This document shows, in pieces, positions 27,102-35,160 of a stretch of 64,000 nt of DNA. The position numbers and the translations under genes were made by a program. The DNA lies in assembly GCA_943787745.1 (NCBI GenBank), contig CALSNJ010000002.1, forward strand, positions 1,174,668 to 1,238,667, in the 5' to 3' direction. Position 1 is the stretch's first letter. Each line of letters starts with the position of its first letter. This DNA comes from an uncultured Alphaproteobacteria bacterium (GTDB lineage: Bacteria > Pseudomonadota > Alphaproteobacteria > UBA6615). The notes under the pieces were generated by a model, which was not told where the DNA came from, made no database searches, and was given only the letters and a program-made list of their open reading frames with translations.

Positions 27102-28763
27102 CTAGGGCGTTGCGCCTTTGTCAGCAGCCTCCTTAGCGACCTTTCCCGCGATCTCGTCGCGCAACAAATTCTTCCGTATCTTCCCTGCGGCTGTGCGCGG
27201 AAAAGCCTCGATAATTTCAATCCGTTCCGGATATTTCTGCTTTGCCATGCCGGTCTCTCCCAGAAATGCGATGAGATCATCGAATGCCAGCTCTGCGCCC
27301 TCGTTCAGCACCAGGTAAGCGCAGCCTGTTTCGCCCATTCGCGGATGAGGCATCGCCACGACGGCAGCCTCATGAATCGCCGGGTGCTCATGCAGCGCGT
27401 CTTCCACTTCGCGCGGACTGATATTCTCCCCGCCCCGGATAATGAGATCCTTCGCGCGCCCCGTGATGACCATGGCGCCATCCGCTGTGATGGTCGCCAA
27501 ATCACCGGTGTGGAAGAAACCGTCATCTTCGAAGGCTTCCGCATTGTGTTCGTCAGATGCATAGCCCAGACACATCTCGGGCCCGCGGGATAGAATTTCG
27601 CCTTCCTCACCTGCCGCAACATCGCGCCCTTCGGGGTCGACGATCCTGACCTCGTGACCAACGATATAGCCTTCAGTGGTTGCGCCGAGTTGCTCCTCAT
27701 CGCGGCTGTTCACACCCAATGTGACCGTTGGCGCCTCGGTCGACCCGTAAACACGCGAGCACACACATTGCGCAAAAGCCTTGTGGGCGCTGTAAATCAC
27801 TTCCGGTGGCACCGGTGCACCACCGGACGGAAAATAGCGAAGGCTCGGCAAAGACCGGGCGTTGTTCTCGGCAAAGTCCGTGAGTTCCTGTAAAAATACT
27901 GTCGCTGCAATGGTGAAGGTCACGCCATATTCGTCGATTAGATCCGCTGCCCCGACCGCGTTCCATGTCTCCATGAACACAGCCGGCGCGTTCAGCGTGA
28001 ACGGCATCTGGATCCCATAGAGGTATCCGGTGATGTGGGAGACAGGAGAAGGCATCAGGATGACATCGCTGGCGCCGAGTGACAGAAACTTCGAGATTGC
28101 CTGAATTTCGGTGTCGATCGTGTTGTGGCTGTGCAAAACACCTTTGGGACGCCCCGTCGTGCCCGAGGTGTACATGATCAGCTTCACCGCATTCGGGTCC
28201 ACATCCGGAAGCCGCAAGCTTTCCGGGTCACCCTCCGCAAGCAGAGCTTCAAACCCTGTCGCACCTTCGGTCTCTCCACGCACCGTGATGACGTGTTCCA
28301 GATCAGGCAGATTTTCGCGATGGCGGGCGATCATCTCGGCGTAGTCAAAATTTCGAAACGAGGTTGGGATAAAGACCGCTTTGGTGCCCGCATCGCGCAG
28401 GATGTAAGAAACTTCGGCATCCCTGTAGATCGGGATGATCGGATTGCAAACCAGCCCCAGCATGGTACAGGCCAGATCGATCACCACTGTTTCCGGCCAG
28501 TTCGGCAATTCGAAACTGACCACGTCGCCGGTCTCCAGGCCCCGTTTCTGAAGGGCACTCGCGAGGGCGCGGGCCTGTCGGTCAATTTCAGCAGCCGTGA
28601 GTCGGTGCGCATCCTCAACAAACAGGACTTTTTCCGGGTTCTGCGCCAGCACCTCGGCGAGTTGATCAGCCAGTGTCAGATTGCGCCAGATGCCGCTTGC
28701 TGTGTTCTCGGCGATCAACTCATCGGTCAGCCGGGTTTTCCACCCACTCACATCCTGGCGCAT
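27102..28763 (-). CDS. Acyl-CoA synthetase (cyclohexanecarboxylate-CoA-ligase-like)
   Basis: An AMP-forming CoA ligase of 553 residues. The P-loop MYTSGTTGRPKG is at 197-208; SRVYGSTEAPTVTLG, DDGFFHTGDLATI, GRAKDLIIRGGENISPREVED and the catalytic Lys region FPRTAAGKIRKNLLRDE are all present. The N-terminal layout resembles alphaproteobacterial ligases annotated for cyclohexanecarboxylate. It lies 9 bases behind an acyl-CoA dehydrogenase, so they form one operon with the enoyl-CoA hydratase: a short beta-oxidation module for one activated acid. Ring specificity is inferred from overall resemblance only. Confidence 0.9.
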   Translation of the reverse strand: MRQDVSGWKTRLTDELIAENTASGIWRNLTLADQLAEVLAQNPEKVLFVEDAHRLTAAEIDRQARALASALQKRGLETGDVVSFELPNWPETVVIDLACTMLGLVCNPIIPIYRDAEVSYILRDAGTKAVFIPTSFRNFDYAEMIARHRENLPDLEHVITVRGETEGATGFEALLAEGDPESLRLPDVDPNAVKLIMYTSGTTGRPKGVLHSHNTIDTEIQAISKFLSLGASDVILMPSPVSHITGYLYGIQMPFTLNAPAVFMETWNAVGAADLIDEYGVTFTIAATVFLQELTDFAENNARSLPSLRYFPSGGAPVPPEVIYSAHKAFAQCVCSRVYGSTEAPTVTLGVNSRDEEQLGATTEGYIVGHEVRIVDPEGRDVAAGEEGEILSRGPEMCLGYASDEHNAEAFEDDGFFHTGDLATITADGAMVITGRAKDLIIRGGENISPREVEDALHEHPAIHEAAVVAMPHPRMGETGCAYLVLNEGAELAFDDLIAFLGETGMAKQKYPERIEIIEAFPRTAAGKIRKNLLRDEIAGKVAKEAADKGATP

Positions 28764-28772
28764 GCTCTGATC

Positions 28773-29945
28773 CTATTCGCGCGCAAGCCGCAGTCGATTG
28801 GCGATGTTATTCTTCTGGATCGCCGAGGACCCGCCAATGATCGGCATCAGGAGTGCTTCACGAACGTAGCGCTCCATATCAAACTCCTTGATGTAGCCGT
28901 AAGCGCCCATGACCTGCTGGCAGGACAACACAATATCCTTGGCGGTATCGCTGACATAGAGTTTGGCCATGGACGTCTCGACAGAGGCTGGCTTCTTTTC
29001 GTCCAGCAGCCAGGCTGCGTGATAGGTCATCAGACGACAGGCGTGCAGTTTGGTCTTGGCATCCACAAGCATGTGCCGCACCGACTGGTAGGCCGACACA
29101 GGCTTGCCAAATTGCTTGCGCTCCTGGGCATATTCCCATGCGTCATCGACCGCCGCCGCCGCATTGCCCAGCGCGAGTGCGGCGACTTCGATCTTTTCAA
29201 CATCGAGCCCGGGTCCCACAATACGGCTCCAGCCGTCATTCCAGCCGTCTTCGCCACCGACGATGTTCTCGGCAGGAATCTCAACATCCTCAAATGTGAC
29301 ATCGCAGGTCGACGCACCCTTCATGCCCATGGAGTTCTGAAGCTCAATGGTTACGCCCGGTGCATCGGGTGGAATCATCACGATGGAAAGGTTCTTGTAT
29401 CGACCCGCCTCGGGATCACTCTTCACGACGGTGTAGATATAGTCGGCGATATTGGCGCCTGAACAGAACCGTTTCGAACCATTGATTGTGACGGTCGCAC
29501 CATTACCCTTGCGGACCGCGGTCGTACGCACGCTCGCGACGTCCGCGCCAACATCGGGTTCGGATATGCCATAAGCGAACAGCAATTTGCCTTCCGCCAT
29601 TTTCGGCAGCAGCGCAGCTTTTTGTTCTTCACTCCCGACTTCCTCGATGTTCATCGCGCCGTAGCACGAACACATGATGAAGGGCACAGCGACGGCCATC
29701 GACCGCCGGGCAAGCTCCTCAATCACCACCATGGTCGCCGTGATATCGCGACCTGCCCCACCATATTCTTCGGGAACAGTCAGCGCATTGACGCCGAGGG
29801 CGGACAACTGATCGAAAATCTCTCTCGGAAATTCGTTCTCGCGATCCCATTTCTGCGCCAGTTCACGCGGCATCTCCTTCTCCACGAATCGCCGGATCGT
29901 GTCGCGCAGCATGGTGACGTGTTCGGCTTCCTGGAAATGCTCCAT
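28773..29945 (-). CDS. Acyl-CoA dehydrogenase
   Basis: FAD-linked acyl-CoA dehydrogenase of 390 residues. Conserved parts are LTVPEEYGGAGRDITATMVVIEELARRS, FAYGISEPDVGADVASVRTTA (flavin and substrate loop), GNGATVTINGSKRFCSGANIADYIYTVV and the C-terminal QQVMGAYGYIKEFDMERYVREALLMPIIGGSSAIQKNNIANRL. The Gly-Tyr-Gly-Tyr style of VMGAYGY and the 390-residue length are normal for short- or branched-chain and alicyclic substrates. It lies between an enoyl-CoA hydratase and a CoA ligase in one operon. Confidence 0.93.
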   Translation of the reverse strand: MEHFQEAEHVTMLRDTIRRFVEKEMPRELAQKWDRENEFPREIFDQLSALGVNALTVPEEYGGAGRDITATMVVIEELARRSMAVAVPFIMCSCYGAMNIEEVGSEEQKAALLPKMAEGKLLFAYGISEPDVGADVASVRTTAVRKGNGATVTINGSKRFCSGANIADYIYTVVKSDPEAGRYKNLSIVMIPPDAPGVTIELQNSMGMKGASTCDVTFEDVEIPAENIVGGEDGWNDGWSRIVGPGLDVEKIEVAALALGNAAAAVDDAWEYAQERKQFGKPVSAYQSVRHMLVDAKTKLHACRLMTYHAAWLLDEKKPASVETSMAKLYVSDTAKDIVLSCQQVMGAYGYIKEFDMERYVREALLMPIIGGSSAIQKNNIANRLRLARE

Positions 29946-29958
29946 AGCGAATGCGTAC

Positions 29959-30753
29959 CTACTTGCCGGTGAATTTCGGCTTTTCCTTATTCAGGAAGGC
30001 CTGGGTCGCGATCTTGTGGTCATCAGTCATCTGGGACATCGCTTCGAAATTAAAGGCTGTATCCAGAACGGCGTTGGCAGCCTGCTTGAGACCGGCATTG
30101 ACCGATGCCTTGGTCCACTTGATGGCATTTATGGCGCCACCTGCGAGACGCGCGGCCATATTGTTCACAGCATCATCAAGCTCATCGGCCGAAACAACGT
30201 GATTGATCAGACCGATTTCGGCCGCCTTGGCAGCGCTCAGGGTATCCCCGGTCATCAGATATTCTTTGGCCCGGGCATAACCAATCAGCTGCGGCCAGAT
30301 GACGGCCCCGCCATCACCGGCGACGAGACCAACCGCCACATGAGGATCGCCCAGCTTGGCTTCTTCAACGGCATATATGATGTCGCAATAGAGCGCGATG
30401 GTGCAGCCAAGACCAATCGCGTGCCCCGGCAGACGCGCGATGATGGGCTTCTCAAGGTCGAGAAGCCCGTTCACCAGACGCTTGCCTTCCCAGACCGTCA
30501 GCGCAAAAGCCGACGGGTCGCCATGCATGTCGTTGAGCCATTGCAGGTCTCCGCCGGCGCAGAAGGCATTGCCTTCTCCGGTCAGAATAACGACATCCAC
30601 ATCATGGTCGGCGTTGACATCATAGAATATGCGCGAGAGCTCTTCATGGAGAACCGCATCAACGGCGTTCAGGGTTCCCGGACGCGACATCGTCAACGTC
30701 AGGATTCGATCGTTCCGTTCAACTTTGATGGCTTCATAGCTGTCGTAATTCAC
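29959..30753 (-). CDS. Enoyl-CoA hydratase/isomerase family protein
   Basis: Crotonase-family member of 264 residues. The start is taken at GTG 30753 (VNYDSYEAIKVERNDRILTLTMSRP) because AGGGGG lies six bases upstream; the frame extends 18 codons further without similarity. Oxyanion-hole segments are GNAFCAGGDLQWL and KPIIARLPGHAIGLGCTIALYCDIIYA. GDPHVAVGLVAGDGGAVIWPQLIG carries the usual active-site loop. First gene of the four-gene catabolic operon that ends with the hydrolase at 26057. Confidence 0.9.
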   Translation of the reverse strand: MNYDSYEAIKVERNDRILTLTMSRPGTLNAVDAVLHEELSRIFYDVNADHDVDVVILTGEGNAFCAGGDLQWLNDMHGDPSAFALTVWEGKRLVNGLLDLEKPIIARLPGHAIGLGCTIALYCDIIYAVEEAKLGDPHVAVGLVAGDGGAVIWPQLIGYARAKEYLMTGDTLSAAKAAEIGLINHVVSADELDDAVNNMAARLAGGAINAIKWTKASVNAGLKQAANAVLDTAFNFEAMSQMTDDHKIATQAFLNKEKPKFTGK

Positions 30754-30885
30754 CGCATACCCCCTGGTTGCCCCAAGGGGCATTCTTCGTTCAGGCTTGG
30801 TGCCCATTCAGAGGGAGAGTCAACGTGGAAGGCGGCGCGACGTCAATAGGACGTCGTCAACAAACAATCTGTTTGGCTGAGATAA

Positions 30886-31347
30886 TTAGCCGGCAGCGCG
30901 CATTTTAAGCTTCATACCCACCAGCTCATACATACTGAGCCCGGTCATGGAGCTGATTTCTTCGAGCGGCAAAGAGGTTTCTTCGAGCAACACACGTGCG
31001 TGGCTTCTCGGTTCGCGCTTGCGCCCGTTCCGCCGCTGCACACGGTTCGCGGCTGCGGCCGCGCGACGGCGTTCGTCGCCGTCCAGGCCACGCTCGCGCG
31101 CTTCCTCAAGGGCCGCATCACGGCGGATCTTATCCTCGTCGACCCAACCTTCTGTCATCCGCGTTTCCGTATCCGGGTCGCGGGCGCGTCCAGACGGCTT
31201 GCGCTTGCGCGGCGCCTTGGGCAGTTCGGGTACCGGACCACCTGAAGCGGCTTCTTCCAGCGTCATCCCACGGGATTTCGCCATGCGTTCGGCAGCCGCC
31301 AGAGCCGCCGTGCGTTCACCCTCATAGGGGCTCTCATTGGCCAGCAA
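30886..31347 (-). CDS. DUF2786-like protein, start codon unclear
   Basis: A charged hypothetical protein of at least 153 residues. The N-terminal LANESPYEGERTAALAAAERMAKSRGMTLEEAA resembles DUF2786 (a helical domain of unknown role). A long Arg/Lys/Glu-rich middle follows. The last 35 residues, LEETSLPLEEISSMTGLSMYELVGMKLKMR, look like a helix-turn-helix. The coordinates use a TTG at 31347 with no ribosome-binding site. The domain clearly extends ~20 codons further upstream (DARPFDEAERKRFHNLLL), where the frame has no ATG, GTG or TTG before a stop. Either an unusual start (ATA or ATT) is used or the 5' end is mutated. A nucleic-acid-related role is possible. Confidence 0.6.
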   Translation of the reverse strand: MLANESPYEGERTAALAAAERMAKSRGMTLEEAASGGPVPELPKAPRKRKPSGRARDPDTETRMTEGWVDEDKIRRDAALEEARERGLDGDERRRAAAAANRVQRRNGRKREPRSHARVLLEETSLPLEEISSMTGLSMYELVGMKLKMRAAG

Positions 31348-31758
31348 CAGCAGGTTATGGAAGCGTTTTCGTTCCGCTTCGTCGAATGGTCGTGCGTCGT
31401 TAATTGGTACACCTATGGCGTCTTTAAAGAATTGCGGGTGAGTGTATCACGAAGCGAATGCTTTGATGACACTACTGCGACAAGAATTACGAAATGATTA
31501 GGGTAATGTTAGTGCCGGTCATACAGGTCGTGATCGTGCCCGCCAAGTGGACTTTTCGTCCCACTTCAAAGAACCCCGAACTTGGCGCCACTGCCAAAAT
31601 CACAAATCCGGCCAAGATAATGCCCCCTGAGCCCCAATTCGGTGATCAGCCAAGCCCGTAGGCTCAGCACAATCACTCACAACCGGTTGAAAATATTATA
31701 TGATCTCTGACTTTGAGGGATTTCGAAACAACGCTTTATGCCCCCGCAGTTCGCCGCT
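31348..31758. other. Gene-free interval with AT-rich core
   Basis: It holds the uninitiated 5' extension of the neighbouring DUF2786-like gene (about 31348-31440) and an AT-rich part with a perfect TATAAT on the minus strand near 31695-31700, which could be the promoter of that gene although no good -35 element is visible. An imperfect hairpin (AAGTGGAC / GTCCCACTT) lies near 31553-31575. No RNA gene or coding region is recognised. Confidence 0.5.
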
Positions 31759-32073
31759 TCAGGCGTTCGGTTCGGGAACGCGCTGCCAGAGCTGTTCGAT
31801 GATCACCGTTTCAAAGAGGCCTTCGCGGGTATAGGGGTCATTCGCATGGAATGCTGCAACCGTGTCGCGGTCCGGGGCCTCAAAGACCAGAACATTTCCT
31901 GTGACATCGCGAATATCCACATCACCTGATGTGTCTACGCCATCGCGCACCAATCCGCCCCCGAAGGTGATCATCGGCAGGAACGGCGCCTGATAGGCCG
32001 CGTGTTCGGGTTGAAGGCGCGCACGAAGGTCGGCCTGTCCGGGTTTGTCAGTTCGCACCAGAGTAAACAGCAT
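31759..32073 (-). CDS. YciI family protein
   Basis: A 104-residue ferredoxin-like-fold protein of the YciI family. ATG 32073 (MLFTLVRTDKPG) follows GGGGAGGAT at ideal spacing. Characteristic are LVRTDKPGQADLRARLQPEHAAYQ, GGGLVRDG, and the C-terminal AAFHANDPYTREGLFETVIIEQLWQRV, with the conserved His and Asp of the putative active site in FHANDPY. YciI-like proteins act as small lyases or dehydrochlorinases, or accompany signalling genes; the function here is unknown. It stands alone between the DUF2786-like gene and the IS element. Confidence 0.88.
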   Translation of the reverse strand: MLFTLVRTDKPGQADLRARLQPEHAAYQAPFLPMITFGGGLVRDGVDTSGDVDIRDVTGNVLVFEAPDRDTVAAFHANDPYTREGLFETVIIEQLWQRVPEPNA

Positions 32074-32319
32074 ATGATCCTCCCCAAACATGGTCCGGTT
32101 TTACAAGACTGCTCGAAACCTACGACGCAAATATTACAGCGCCTTCCGGATCTTTTGCATCCATGTTTGCGGCACAAGCCCGGCTCCCCGGGAACTGAAC
32201 CTTTACGCGGGTCCCGATGCCCAGCTTGCTGGTGATCATAAAGTCTGTCCGTCGTCATATAAATTGGAACAACTGGCGGGCTGATCCAAGGGAGGATCTG
32301 GCTCATCTGGTTTAAGATG

Positions 32320-33300
32320 TTAGGCGGCGTATTTGCGGTATTGCAAGCGCCGGGCCTTCATCGTTTTCCGTTTGATCCTTTCCCGTTGTTGTAAAATGGC
32401 TTGGCCCCGCCCGAAGTAGACGTCTGCAGGGGTAAGGTTGTTGATGCTCTCGTGGTAGCGTTGATGGTTGTAATGATCGACGAACGCCTCGATCTGCGCC
32501 TCAAGATCTGCCGGGAAGAAGTAGTTTTCCAGCAGGATGCGGTTCTTCAGCGTCTGATGCCATCGTTCGATCTTACCCTGAGTTTGCGGATGATACGGTG
32601 CACCCCTGACGTGCTTCATCTTCTTTTCATCCAGCCATTCCGCCAGCTCACCAGAGACGTAGCTGGAGCCATTGTCCGATAACAGTCTCGGCTTGTGCAC
32701 AACATGGGCCTGATCACAGTCCGATGCCTGCAAGGCGAGGTTCAGCGTCTCGGTCACATCGCTGGTCTTCATGGTCGTGCACAGCTTCCAGGCAATGATA
32801 TAGCGAGAGTAATCATCAAGGATCGTCGATAAGTACATCCAGCCCCAGCCGATGACCTTCAGATAGGTGAAGTCGGTCTGCCACAGTTGATTGATCGCGG
32901 TCGTCTTTTCCTTGAACTCATCAGCAGCCTTGATGACGATGAATGCACGGCTGGTAATCAGATCAAGGGATTTAAGCAGGCGATAGACGGAAGCCTCTGA
33001 GACAAAGTAGCTTTCTGTATCAGTGAAGCGTACTGCCAGTTCGCGAGGAGACAGTTCCGGCACATCCAGGGCCAGGGCAATGATCCGCCGGCGAACGTCA
33101 TCAGGAATGCGGTTCCAGACCCGCGATGGCCTGGGCGATTGATCTTCCAGGGCCTCCGAACCACCAAGCTGATAGCGGTCATACCAGCGATAAAACGTGG
33201 TGCGGGGGATACCTAGCTTGTCCAGCGTCTGCTTGATGGGCAGGTGAGACTGCTCGACAAGGCGGATGATCTCAAGTTTCTCAGATGCGGGGTATCTCAT
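32320..33300 (-). CDS. IS3-family transposase OrfB (DDE catalytic part)
   Basis: Integrase-core transposase subunit of 326 residues. The catalytic triad is Asp143 (QTDFTY), Asp209 (LLSDNGSSY) and Glu245 (GKIERWHQT) with exactly 35 residues between the last two, the DD(35)E signature. An N-terminal helix-turn-helix (IKQTLDKLGIPRTTFYRWYDRY) precedes it. Its ATG overlaps the orfA stop by four bases, and its frame is open upstream across a run of seven A residues in orfA, so a fused OrfAB can be produced by -1 frameshifting. Confidence 0.95.
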   Translation of the reverse strand: MRYPASEKLEIIRLVEQSHLPIKQTLDKLGIPRTTFYRWYDRYQLGGSEALEDQSPRPSRVWNRIPDDVRRRIIALALDVPELSPRELAVRFTDTESYFVSEASVYRLLKSLDLITSRAFIVIKAADEFKEKTTAINQLWQTDFTYLKVIGWGWMYLSTILDDYSRYIIAWKLCTTMKTSDVTETLNLALQASDCDQAHVVHKPRLLSDNGSSYVSGELAEWLDEKKMKHVRGAPYHPQTQGKIERWHQTLKNRILLENYFFPADLEAQIEAFVDHYNHQRYHESINNLTPADVYFGRGQAILQQRERIKRKTMKARRLQYRKYAA

Positions 33301-33671
33301 TCGTCGTCTCCCCCATCCGCGGTCATGCTTTTTTTAAGCAACCTGAGCTCCAGGGTCTGCTCAGCAACAACCTCCTTCAAATCACGTGCTTCACGGCGAA
33401 GGGCTTGAACCTCGCCCGTAGAAGCCGCACGAGCCGTATCACCCGCAAGTCGACGCTTGCCAGCTTCAAGAAACTCTTTCGACCACTTGTAATAAATGCT
33501 CTGCGCAATGCCTTCCCGGCGGCATAACTCCGCGATCGTTTCTTCACCACGCAATCCGTCCAGCACAATGCGGATCTTCTCTTCAGCAGAATATTGCTTG
33601 CGCGTTGCCCGGCGGATGTCCTTGATCGCCTTGGCGGCACCCGTCTGGCGGGTCTGCGATTTCTGTCTCAT
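33297..33671 (-). CDS. IS3-family transposase OrfA (DNA-binding part)
   Basis: Protein of 124 residues with the IS3/IS911 helix-turn-helix (KQYSAEEKIRIVLDGLRGEETIAELCRREGIAQSIYYKWSKEFLEAGKRRL) and a C-terminal leucine-zipper-like coiled coil (VQALRREARDLKEVVAEQTLELRLLKKS). It binds the terminal repeats. A slippery A7 tract near 33326-33332 precedes its stop and would allow ribosomes to slip into orfB. Confidence 0.93.
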   Translation of the reverse strand: MRQKSQTRQTGAAKAIKDIRRATRKQYSAEEKIRIVLDGLRGEETIAELCRREGIAQSIYYKWSKEFLEAGKRRLAGDTARAASTGEVQALRREARDLKEVVAEQTLELRLLKKSMTADGGDDE

Positions 33672-33782
33672 CTTCGTTCCCTTCGGTCACTACGATGAGC
33701 CAGAAATCCTCCCTTATGAAATCCGGCTAGTTTGTTCCATAGGCGCTGACGTCAGACACACAGGCATCCGATTGCATTGCTC

Positions 33783-33810
33783 TTGTAACTGTTTCATTTG
33801 CAACTAATAT
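33783..33810 (+). promoter_or_regulatory. Putative hmgA promoter with direct repeats
   Basis: TTGTAA (33783-33788) and TAATAT (33805-33810) are separated by 16 bases, a good sigma-70-type promoter 28 bases ahead of the hmgA start. TTGTAACT and TTGCAACT (33783-33790 and 33798-33805) form a 15-base-spaced direct repeat over the same elements, a candidate binding site for a regulator. The IS element ends only 44 bases upstream. Confidence 0.6.
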
Positions 33811-33837
33811 TGTTCAGACTTTAATGGAGAATGGACA

Positions 33838-35154
33838 ATGGCAATCGCTCCGCCAGCCACAAAACCGGGATACCAAAGTGGCCTGGGCAACTATTTCTCG
33901 ACCGAGGCACTCCCGGGTGCACTTCCGCAGGGACAAAATTCACCACAAAAGGTCGCTTTTGGTCTTTATGCCGAAGGACTAAGCGGGTCGGCTTTTACCG
34001 TCCCGCGCGAGGAATCCCGGCAAACCTGGTGTTACCGCATACGTCCAACGGCCAAACACCCGCCCTATTATGCCGTCAAGAATGGCAAGTGGCTCACCCG
34101 GTCAACGGACAATATCCCCACAACACCGAACCAGCTCCGCTGGGACCCGCTGTCGATACCCGATGCGCCCACGGACCTGATTAATGGGATCGTGACCTAC
34201 GGCATTTGCGGTGATGCAGGAACTCAAGCCGGCATCGGCATCCATCTCTATGCCGCCAATGCCTCCATGACAGATCGCTTCTTCCACAATGCCGATGGGG
34301 AAATGTTGTTCGTCCCGCAGCAGGGTCGTCTCGTCCTGCACACCGAAATGGGTGTGATGGATGCAGCCCCGGGAGAAATCGCGGTCATCCCGCGCGGCAT
34401 CAAGTTCCGCGCCGAACTGCCCGATGGCCCAACACGAGGCTACATCTGTGAAAACTATGGCGCGCCCCTGCGGCTGCCCGAACTTGGCCCCATTGGCAGT
34501 CAGGGGCTGGCCAACCGCCGGGATTTCCTGACACCTGTGGCCAGCTTCGAAGACCGCACCGGCGCATTCGAACTGGTTTTCAAGTTCGACGGTCATCTAT
34601 GGGCGTGCGAGACCGACCGGTCGCCGCTGGATGTGGTCGCGTGGCATGGCACGCACGTGCCCTACAAATACGATCTGGCAAATTTCATGACCATCGGGAC
34701 CGTCAGCGTCGACCATCCCGACCCGTCTATTTTCACAGTCCTGACCTCACCGACCGCCGATCCCGGCATCGCAAACGTAGACTTCGCGATCTTCCCGCCC
34801 CGGTGGATGGTCGCCGAACACTCATTTCGTCCGCCGTGGTTCCACCGGAACTTCATGAACGAGTTTATGGGTCTGGTGACCGGTGAATATGATGCCAAGG
34901 CCGAGGGCTTCGCGCCCGGCGGGGCCAGCCTGCACAACTGCATGTCCGGCCACGGGCCAGATGCCGAGACCTACGAGAAAGCCAGCAACGCCACCCTCAC
35001 GCCCGAAAAGATCGAAGACACACTGGCCTTCATGTTCGAGACCCGATACGTGGTCCGGCCCACGAAGTTTGCGATGGAGTCACCGCTCCGGCAGGAGAGT
35101 TACCAGGACTGCTGGGCTGGCCTCGAAGACAGGTTCGACGCCAGCCGCAGATAG
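33838..35154 (+). CDS. hmgA: Homogentisate 1,2-dioxygenase
   Basis: Ring-cleaving non-heme Fe(II) dioxygenase that turns homogentisate into maleylacetoacetate in phenylalanine/tyrosine breakdown. It has 438 residues, the standard length. Iron ligands can be placed as His336 and Glu342 in [10 protein letters not shown] and His372 in the GHGPD motif, matching positions 335, 341 and 371 of the human enzyme. The N-terminal [41 protein letters not shown] is diagnostic. GGAGAATGG lies ahead of ATG 33838. The usual partners fahA and maiA are not adjacent; the genes downstream are convergent CocE-type hydrolases. Confidence 0.97.
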   Translation: MAIAPPATKPGYQSGLGNYFSTEALPGALPQGQNSPQKVAFGLYAEGLSGSAFTVPREESRQTWCYRIRPTAKHPPYYAVKNGKWLTRSTDNIPTTPNQLRWDPLSIPDAPTDLINGIVTYGICGDAGTQAGIGIHLYAANASMTDRFFHNADGEMLFVPQQGRLVLHTEMGVMDAAPGEIAVIPRGIKFRAELPDGPTRGYICENYGAPLRLPELGPIGSQGLANRRDFLTPVASFEDRTGAFELVFKFDGHLWACETDRSPLDVVAWHGTHVPYKYDLANFMTIGTVSVDHPDPSIFTVLTSPTADPGIANVDFAIFPPRWMVAEHSFRPPWFHRNFMNEFMGLVTGEYDAKAEGFAPGGASLHNCMSGHGPDAETYEKASNATLTPEKIEDTLAFMFETRYVVRPTKFAMESPLRQESYQDCWAGLEDRFDASRR

Positions 35155-35160
35155 GCCCGC

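Larger units (their letters stand above)
32265..33739 (-). mobile_element. Complete IS3-family insertion sequence
   Basis: About 1475 bp bounded by TGGAACAA...TTGTTCCA, i.e. the 5'-TG...CA-3' ends of IS3 elements. The terminal inverted repeats span 32265-32307 and 33694-33739 and share long blocks (TGGAACAA, AAGGGAGGAT, CTGGCTCATC) with small gaps. It holds orfA and orfB overlapping by four bases. The flanks (...TATAAAT on the left, TAGGCG... on the right) show no obvious 3-5-bp target duplication, so the insertion may be old or one flank rearranged. It sits between a YciI gene and hmgA. Confidence 0.9.

Noticed and set aside
28125-29462. 445-codon plus-strand ORF spanning two minus-strand genes
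   Set aside because: Runs across the CoA ligase / acyl-CoA dehydrogenase junction in antisense and resembles no protein.
30947-31403. Arg/Ser-rich plus-strand ORFs over the DUF2786-like gene
   Set aside because: Low-complexity complement of the Arg/Glu-rich coding region.
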